From contig NC_079976.1 in assembly GCF_029852145.1 (NCBI RefSeq), positions 18,807,117 through 18,871,116 of the forward strand: a stretch of 64,000 bases of DNA. Reading direction: 5' to 3'. Within the stretch, counting starts at the first letter, position 1. Every line of letters begins with the position of its first letter. This document shows, one piece after another, positions 57,113 to 64,000 of the stretch. The stretch comes from Microplitis mediator (taxonomy: Eukaryota; Arthropoda; Insecta; Hymenoptera; Braconidae). A program made the position numbers and the translations under genes. The notes below the pieces were generated by a model. It had not been told where the DNA came from. It saw only the letters and a list, made by a program, of their open reading frames with translations, and did not search any database.

Positions 57113-57634
57113 ATCTTTTTTTTTGATTTGAGATCGTATTCGTTTGTCGTTCATACGTTCTCATGCAGTTTTAATATTTCGTTTTCCTATTAATTCTTCG
57201 GACTCCGGATCTTTAATTGTTACAGGAGTAATTTGTACGTCAAATAATTGCTCTCAATTTTTCTAGAGCATCAGCAACATTTATAATTTGGTGTTGTGTC
57301 AAATCTTATTCGATCACCAAATAGCCTTTTTTATCTATTCGATTTTGTTCCTTTGTAATTTTAAATCCAGCAGACAAATATTTTATAATTAATAATTAAT
57401 CAATAACAAAAAAAAAAGTAACAAAATCAATCCTTTATCAATAATTTTTATTTCTTCTGATATCCATATACCGTTTTTTACATTGAATCGTAAATCGACG
57501 TTAGTATTTGATTTATCAACATTTTGTTCACCTGGACCACTGCTTCGACTGTAAGTTATTTTACGTTTTTCAATAGGAATATAACAACTGAACTTTTCAT
57601 TTGGATCTGGCATCTGTTGACTAAATAAAAACAA
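57113..57634 (-). pseudogene. MRPL58/ICT1-like peptidyl-tRNA hydrolase pseudogene
   Basis: The frame from 57634 reads EKFSCYIPIEKRKITYSRSS, GPGEQNVDKSNTNVDLRF and KNGIWISEEI. Downstream, in other frames, NKIDKKGYLVIE, INVADALEKLRAII and RTYERQTNTISNQKK follow in the family's order. This is the RF-1-type domain of the mitochondrial ribosome-associated hydrolase ICT1/MRPL58, which frees stalled peptides. The catalytic GGQ reads GEQ here, and at least three stops or frame changes follow, so it is non-functional. A TTTATTTAG just upstream of the first residues looks like a 3' splice site, suggesting decay of a genomic duplicate rather than a retrocopy. Confidence 0.8.
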
Positions 57635-57758
57635 AGAAAAATAATTATTAAATAGTCAAACTTTTTAACATTTAACTAACGAATGAATTATTTTTTTTAT
57701 TTTTAAGGAATAAAATCGCTTTTTGACGGCCGGGTTCATTAGCGACTAATACACATAT

Positions 57759-57760
57759 AA

Positions 57761-57836
<76 letters not shown>
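57759..57836. repeat. (TA)n microsatellite
   Basis: About 75 bases of TA with one interrupting C. The LTR that follows inserted at its edge. Confidence 0.9.
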
Positions 57837-57837
<1 letters not shown>

Positions 57838-58549
57838 GTCGGAGATAAAATAATACTTGGGTTTTTCCTGAGACTTGGGAAAGTCCCAACTATATTGAGT
57901 TCGTTTTTAGACAATAAAAACTTAGTAAAAATATTTTACAATTTAATCCGCTTAAGATTTTGTTAGTTTTCATATTTACGTTTATGACGGTAGACTTAAG
58001 TCGAAGGAGCCCGTCTGGGCATCCAACGTAGACACGATCGAGAGATAGCAATATTTTCGGTATAATGAGTTTTCAAACATATGGAAGTAATTGTACGAGT
58101 TTGTAAAAATTACCTGAGATATAGTTTTGGTCGATTCGGGGACTCAAGAATATTGGGTACAGAGAGTTAGTTCTAATTGAGCCAAGGAACGGACGACATT
58201 GCTATCCGACCGATCGTGTATTCGTTTCGAGCCTAGTTTGCCGTAGTATTTGTAAATTATTCGATCGGGTTTTATTTGAATATTATGGGACTGTCGTGCA
58301 TTACAATTATTATAATTTCCTTTGTAATCGATTATTGCATTAATTAGTATTTAGTGTATTTTGATATTCGTGCGACACTATCTTCATTATATTACTTGTC
58401 TAAGTATCATTATTTGTGAACAATACTTTTAATATTAAATCACTGTGTTGCATAATGATTATTTGTTTATAGTTTAAATAAAATTGAGAGATATTAATAT
58501 TGAGACCAATACTCGGGATAACGCCCAAGCTTTTAATGACTTTCCGACA
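57837..58549 (+). repeat. Solo LTR with TGTCGGA...TCCGACA ends
   Basis: 713 bases from TGTCGGAGATAAAATAATAC to GACTTTCCGACA, with AATAAA near 58478. TATA flanks both sides, compatible with a 4-bp duplication but lying in TA-repeat sequence. No internal element sequence adjoins it. The family (gypsy or copia type) cannot be decided. Confidence 0.7.
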
Positions 58550-58853
58550 TATACATATATATATCAATTCCTTATATTTACTTGATATTTCTAGAAACAA
58601 GTACCAACTTGTCCATAGGCCAAAGAAATTTTTTCTTTAAAAGGGTCAACACTCAAGGACAAAGGAACAGTCTTATTGAAGATATAGACGCGTATAGAAA
58701 AAAAAACTAATATCTGCGACTTAATAATACAAATATAAGATCATAATTTTATTGATAAACGATTTAAATTGATTTGAATAAATAATTATTTTAATAAATA
58801 ATTTGCATGTATTAGTGTCACATTGTTACCTAAATAAATGAAATAATTGAACA
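58550..58853. other. Unassigned AT-rich region upstream of the MULE gene
   Basis: No feature recognised. The promoter of the downstream gene would lie here. Confidence 0.35.
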
Positions 58854-61681
58854 ATGGCTTTGCATATGATACACGAAAATGGGTATTCATATTACATAGA
58901 AAGGGTAGAGAACAATGTAAGGTAATGTACAATTGGTTACTTATTAGGATTTAAAGATCAATATTATTTTTATATTTAGAAAATGAAACTGTCTTTGAAC
59001 AACATGTATATATACAAATATTTTTTTTTTATTATAATTAAAAGATTAAGCTTTTAGTAAGTATATTTATACAATTATTTTAAAACAAGCATTGTAAAAC
59101 ATTTGTGTCATCAAAATGATAACTTTAAAATAAAATAAAAAAAATGCGTATTCGATATATATGTTTAAAATTTAAACTTTAAATTTATTCAATAACATAA
59201 GTAATAATTTAGACATTTAGAATTAAATCGACATAAAGTGTATTATATTAATTTCATATTTTTTAATTCTAGATATGTTCATTGTAGCTGGCGGATTAGA
59301 AATCAATGTTTCGCTCAAGGCATTAAAGTCGCTGATCAACCGTTAAATTTAACCATTGATCAAAATCATCGAATTGGTCAAATCTACAGAGACAGAATTT
59401 ATTTTCGAAATGAATCAAGACAAGCTGCAGCTACAAGCTTCTTACCAGTCCGGGAAATTTATAACGATTTATCAACTCGGTAAGTATTGAGAGAATAAGA
59501 ATTTCTTGAAGTTTCTTCTTTTCAAAAAAATAATTTTTTTATAAATATCATACACTTTTTTCAAGAAATCCTGAGGAAGCGCTTATACTGCCTTTCAATA
59601 CAGTAAGCAGGACAATGAGGGATATACAAAATCGAATAAGACTACCTATTGTTAATACTTCCGGAGAATTGATTAACACGTTGTACAACCGAAATTTTGC
59701 ATCTCTTCGTCAATATGATCGAAAACACTCAATCCAATTTTTTAATGTATCAAACGATGCTATGGTAATAAGTGTGCCAAGATTGATGTCATTATTATCA
59801 TTCAACACTTTATATATTAGCTCTACGACAAGATCAGTACCTGCTATTAATAACACACGTTTACTTACGTATGTTTTGGCAGAGTTCAGACATCATGTAA
59901 GTTACTTGAAATACAATTGATACGAATCTTATAATTGATCATAATGTATAATATATGCATAATGTATAATAATTTGCTTGTGATAGAATAGTAGTAACTT
60001 TTGAGAGTATTTAATAAATTAGTAACTATAAGTAAAATCATTAAAAATATTTTAATTCCAGGTTTTTCCAATCGCTTTTATTTTGTGGGCTAGACGAAAT
60101 GACGAAATTTGTGTGAATGTTGTCAACATATTAACACAATTGACGCAACCTAATGTCATTATTGCGATTTACTCAGATTTTGATCTAGTACCTTACCTTG
60201 CTAATGCTTTCGTTGAAAGTCGCGTGACTGCTACATATGACAGCTACTGTCACGTACGAGTTTTATTTATTTAAATGCCGTATTTATGGACTGATTTGAT
60301 TAATTTGTACTAACGAAAGATTTTTTTTTTTTTTTACTAAAGATTTTATACCAAAGAGCTTTGGATTTGGATGTCCAGCCGCATTTAAATAACCATGATC
60401 TTTTTTTGCGCAACTGCATGAATATAATTCTCTTACCAGAAAACCTCATTCAAAACACATTTAATGAAATCATAAATAATTTTAATGCACCTGAGCTAGA
60501 AGATTTTTCAAATTACGTAAGAGATGAGTGGATTAAATAAGAAAATTTTATTAGCATGTTCAATAACGTACCAGCAATTAACAACATATTTGTGTTGTTT
60601 TCAAATATCATTCATCATCGTTTCAACGAAAATTCAAGTGTTGCAGAATTGATTAGTAAGTGGTATATATGTAGCTATAAATTTTTTGAAATAAGTTTTT
60701 TAATTTTGAGTTATTTCCATTATAAGCTACTGTCACTTATAATAAAATATTGAAAAGCTATATAGGGTAAATTAAAAGACATAAGCTGTTGTATAACTCT
60801 ACATTATGAACTGTAATTGTTTATTATATACGTACGATTTATTAGCTAAGGATAATTTTTTATGAGATAACGTTATAATATGTACAGAAAAAAAGGGTAC
60901 CTTGGCCCAATAATTTTTGCAATCCAGAGAAAAAGAAAAAATTTTTTTGATTCAAGAAAAAACCTTCTTGATTACTAAAATGTATCTTGAACCAAGAAAA
61001 TTTCTATTTCCTTCTGGATTGTAAAAAATACTTTTTAGCCTGGAAAATAATCCTTAAACCAAGGCATCGTTATTTTTCTGTGTGCCAAAAAGTTGCTTAA
61101 ATATTTATTATTTTCAATTTATAGGAAATTTCGTTAGAATTTTTAGTGCTGCAAAACAAGATATCGCACGTCTTTTAGCTAATAGGCGTGCATGTATTTT
61201 AAGATTTCCATCTTCCACAGGCTTATGCTTGCGAAGAGATTTAATAAATCTTCAGTGGAGAAACGTTGAAACTGGTAGAATGAATTCCAGTACTTTCCTG
61301 GAAAGAATGATTACCAAACATGATCAATATTATCATGATTTAATATTGAATTTCAGATTAATGATCGATGAGCAACAACTCATAAATGGTGAGATATTGT
61401 TAAAATTTTGTTGTCTACAAATTAAAGTTTCATTTTCGCTTAATAAAAAATTTTTTTTTACAGGACTTAATCTTCACCGATTAGCAGAAAACAATAATGC
61501 CGCTGCTAGGATTCAAAATAATCGATTGACACGTGCTGTCTGCTACACTAATCAAATAGAGATTATTTGTTCACTATGTTTTCATGTTATGATGTGTGCA
61601 AAATGTGCAGAAGGTATAAGACGAGCTGCAGAAAATCGTCGCATACTTTGTCCCTTTTGCAACCTCAGAGCTGAGTTCTAA
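58854..61681 (+). pseudogene. FLYWCH-MULE-RING gene, seven exons, one in-frame TAA
   Basis: Exons 58854-58921, 59273-59479, 59566-59896, 60062-60253, 60343-60655, 61125 to about 61391 and about 61465-61681, with GT/AG borders and matching phases. Exons 1-2 encode a FLYWCH-like finger (ENGYSYYIERVENN, then YVHCSWRIRNQC and NHR). Exons 3-5 encode a MULE transposase core: HHVFPIAFILWARRN and IIAIYSDFDLVPYLANAF (second Asp), then a SYCHILYQRALDL helix and LEDFSNYVRDEWIK. Where MULEs have DGTF, this has YISSTTR, so the first catalytic Asp is missing. TAA at 60538-60540 interrupts exon 5. The last exon ends in a RING-like fold (VCYTN, CSLCFHVMMCAKC, CPFC) lacking the first Cys. Loss of the Asp with preserved splicing would fit a domesticated or decaying copy. 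Confidence 0.75.
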
Positions 61682-62561
61682 GATTTCATATTTAAGGCTA
61701 ATAACGATATTTGTTATTAAAATAAATAATAGTTTGTATCTTTTAAAGAATATTCGTATTAATTTCAATTATTTAAACCATTGCATAATAGTATATTACA
61801 CTACAAGGGCCGAAAGTTGAATTTTCGGCCCTGCGTGTCATGATGCGCAATACCGAGATTCCAACTTTTGGCCCGTATAGTTTATACGATTTTTCTTCCT
61901 AGCCGGTTGGAAGTACGTTATTGAATTTACTTTTTTCAACTTTAAGTGTTGATAAGTATGTTTTTGATGCCTGTCCCGACATTTGTGGTACGAGCATAGC
62001 GAGTGCTGCTAATCGTGGGGTCAGGCATCAAATACATCCAAAGAGTCAAGCCTGGTCATATTTTTTATAAATAAAATAATTTCATTTCATCAAAGATGTA
62101 TTTATTTTTATTAGTTTAACAAATTATAGTAGTTATCATAAAATTTATAAAACAAGACATATTATAAGCTAAAAAACTCTTATGGCGTTTTTTTTATCGT
62201 TTTCATTTTCACTTAAATGATCAAAATTATTAATAATATTTAATAATAATTTTACTGGGTTATTGAATTGACTTTAATAATACTTCAATATTAAACTAAT
62301 AGACGATAAAATAACATCGATAATTATTTTTAAGGTTAGAGGTAGCAACAGAAATGACAGCGGTTAACAAGTTGTTATAGCGACAGATGAAATAGTCCCT
62401 AGTGTAATTACGCATGAGAAATTCTTTCCTCCCGCCGTTACAGAGGACGTGCGTGTACTTTTTCCAGGGAGCAAATGTTAAACTTTCATCCCTGCTATTA
62501 GGGACGAAAGTACGTACTTTCGACCGAGGTATGCAGAAAAATATATTTTAATTTAGCTGTG
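61682..62561. other. Noncoding region with several inverted repeats
   Basis: Palindromic words include GGGCCGAAAGTTGAATTTTC and its arms (61808-61833), GATGCCTGTCCC paired with GGGGTCAGGCATC (61966-62030), and GGGACGAAAGTACGTACTTTC (62500). Probably MITE relics. No gene. Confidence 0.45.
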
Positions 62562-62766
62562 AAGGCTCGACCGTACCTAACGAAATCTCGAATTTAAGAA
62601 TTCTAATTACTTTTTGAATATTTGTGGGACTCGGATGATGAAAATCTTCCGAGGAAGTTCGCCTTCTGCTTTTAGACGGAAGGTAAGAAAAATGCTGTTA
62701 TGATAATTATTTATTAAATAATTAGAATTCTTAAATTCGAAATTTCGTTAGGTGCGGCCCAGCCTT
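62562..62766. mobile_element. 205-bp MITE, AAGGCTCGACC...GGCCCAGCCTT
   Basis: Inverted ends of about 47 bases: CTAACGAAATCTCGAATTTA at the left pairs with TAAATTCGAAATTTCGTTAG at the right. The central 100 bases are AT-rich. A clear target duplication was not found. Confidence 0.7.
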
Positions 62767-63020
62767 AAGGGGTTAGGGGTAGTCAGAATTTTCAAAAAAT
62801 CGATTTTTTTTTTTTTGCATTTTCTTAAAGTATAATATTTTAAAAATATTGTGTGAAAATTTGAAGTGAATCCGACAAATTCTTTTCGAGTTATTTAACA
62901 ATGACCAAAGGACGCTCGGGTGCTACGTGGCATTCGAGAGCAGGTAGCTAGAAACAGCTGCAAGCAACCGACCTTTCGGGTTTCATTGTCATGAATATCT
63001 CCCCATTTTAATGTATTTAT

Positions 63021-63087
<67 letters not shown>

Positions 63088-64000
63088 ATATATAAATATA
63101 TATATCCTTCTATATATATATATATCCTTCTACATATATTCACAATTTGTAGGTAGTACAAGAACTGAAAAATAATTTTTGGTTGCCAGTATACCTGTAG
63201 TCGTTGCACTGATCAGTCGATAGTTTTGTGATAAATTATTTCTCAAGTGAATTAAATTATTAACCATGGGACGTGATTCTAGAAAGGTTTCAAGAGAACT
63301 TCGGAGTTCTGAAAAAATTAATAAGTCGCGTTCAGTCAAAAGAAAGAATGTTTTTAATCCGAAAACAGCCGAACGTGATGAAAGTATTCAGAGTACATCT
63401 TCTAAAAAATTAAAACAAAACACTGAAGATGATGTACCTGAAGACAGCAGTACTGAATTTCGAATAATAAATTTTATTCAGGTATTCACTGCAATTTCTG
63501 CTCTTATAAAATGTAAAAAATGTGATGGAAATGTAGTGTTTCAAACAGCAAGTACACGTGGGCTGGGATTCAAAATTGTAGTTGCATGTAATAACTGTGG
63601 AAATGAATATATTCCTTCCTGTTGAAAATATGAAATCTGCTATAATGGCAACCTTTTATCACTACGGCTCGAGTGATGAAAAACCGAATCATGATATGTG
63701 TCCAAAAGGCGAAGAATCTTGGTGCTCTTACCAGCGCGCTGAAGCAAGAGGAGAGCTTGATACCTTTTCTCACGATTATTCTCCTTTACCTTCTGATGTT
63801 TTAAAAGCTATCAAGCCTATATACGAAGATCTTAGTAATGAAAATTTACTTTCAAGATGTGTAGGTGGATTCAATCAGAATAATAATGAAAGCTTTAACC
63901 AACTAGTATGGAAAATATGCCCAAAAACGGTAAATACTAGTTTTACTATCGTACAAATAGCTGCATACGTTGCTATGTGTATATTTAATGAGGGTATAAA
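62765..64000 (+). pseudogene. Mutator-like (PF20700-type) transposase gene lacking its core
   Basis: A frame from 63266 starts MGRDSRKVSRELRSSEKI, then basic sequence, then FIQVFTAISALIKCKKCDG, TRGLGFKIVVACNNCGNEY, ending IPSC and a TGA at 63623-63625. Straight after it, in another frame, the sequence resumes with NMKSAIMATFYHYGSSDEKP, CPKGEESWCSYQRAEARG, LKAIKPIYEDLSNENLL and RCVGGFNQNNNESFNQLVWK. It runs off the window. In the family these two blocks are separated by the several-hundred-residue catalytic region, so the core has been deleted at about 63625. The upstream terminus TTAAGGGGTTAGGGG (62765) may be the end of the same element. An (AT)n run lies at 63023-63085. Confidence 0.75.

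Overview
The window is AT-rich eukaryotic DNA made almost entirely of nested transposable elements. It is most like an insect genome, and a hymenopteran such as a parasitoid wasp fits the element families best. That assignment is inference from TE types (Pao/BEL, Helentron with OTU and endonuclease, hAT, MULE with FLYWCH, Mutator-like/TTAA elements, Tc1-type foldbacks); nothing in the window fixes a species. No rRNA, intact tRNA, CRISPR array or bacterial-type operon is visible. The only trace of an ordinary host gene is a decayed MRPL58/ICT1-like pseudogene.

Layout. 1-12.5 kb: Tc1-type foldback palindromes, the end of a Pao/BEL element with its 3' LTR, a solo LTR, non-LTR-like remnants and a CA-repeat-bearing repeat family. 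12.5-21.3 kb, minus strand: most of a decayed Helentron (DUF6570-like region, HUH/Y2 Rep, Pif1 helicase, endonuclease, two OTU domains), interrupted at 18.2-20.1 kb by a tandem-repeat transposon. 21.3-54.6 kb: one 33.3-kb unit with about 880-bp inverted ends, TAGGGCCAGG termini and an exact 8-bp target duplication GTAATAAT. 54.6-55.25 kb, minus strand: the missing N-terminal part of the same Helentron, so the 33-kb unit is inserted inside the Helentron gene. 55.7-61.7 kb: a short RING gene, an MRPL58 pseudogene, a solo LTR and a seven-exon FLYWCH-MULE-RING gene. 62.5-64 kb: a MITE and a Mutator-like transposase gene lacking its core.

The 33-kb unit carries a hAT transposase near its right end (50.9-52.4 kb, one in-frame stop) and a spliced BEN-domain gene (47.4-49.1 kb, one base short in an A run). 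It also carries blocks of subterminal-type repeats and a 2.7-kb minisatellite. I read it as a giant hAT transposon, later swollen by nested insertions at about 25-46.5 kb (solo LTRs, a foldback, MITEs, a second transposase pseudogene).

A second theme is a set of elements with CCC...GGG ends and 2-bp target duplications whose interiors are arrays of short self-complementary motifs (18210-20118, 45507-45685, 52487-53327, possibly others). For two of them the empty site can be read inside this window. Most coding regions carry stops or frameshifts and are probably relics. The hAT, BEN and FLYWCH-MULE-RING genes have one obvious lesion each.
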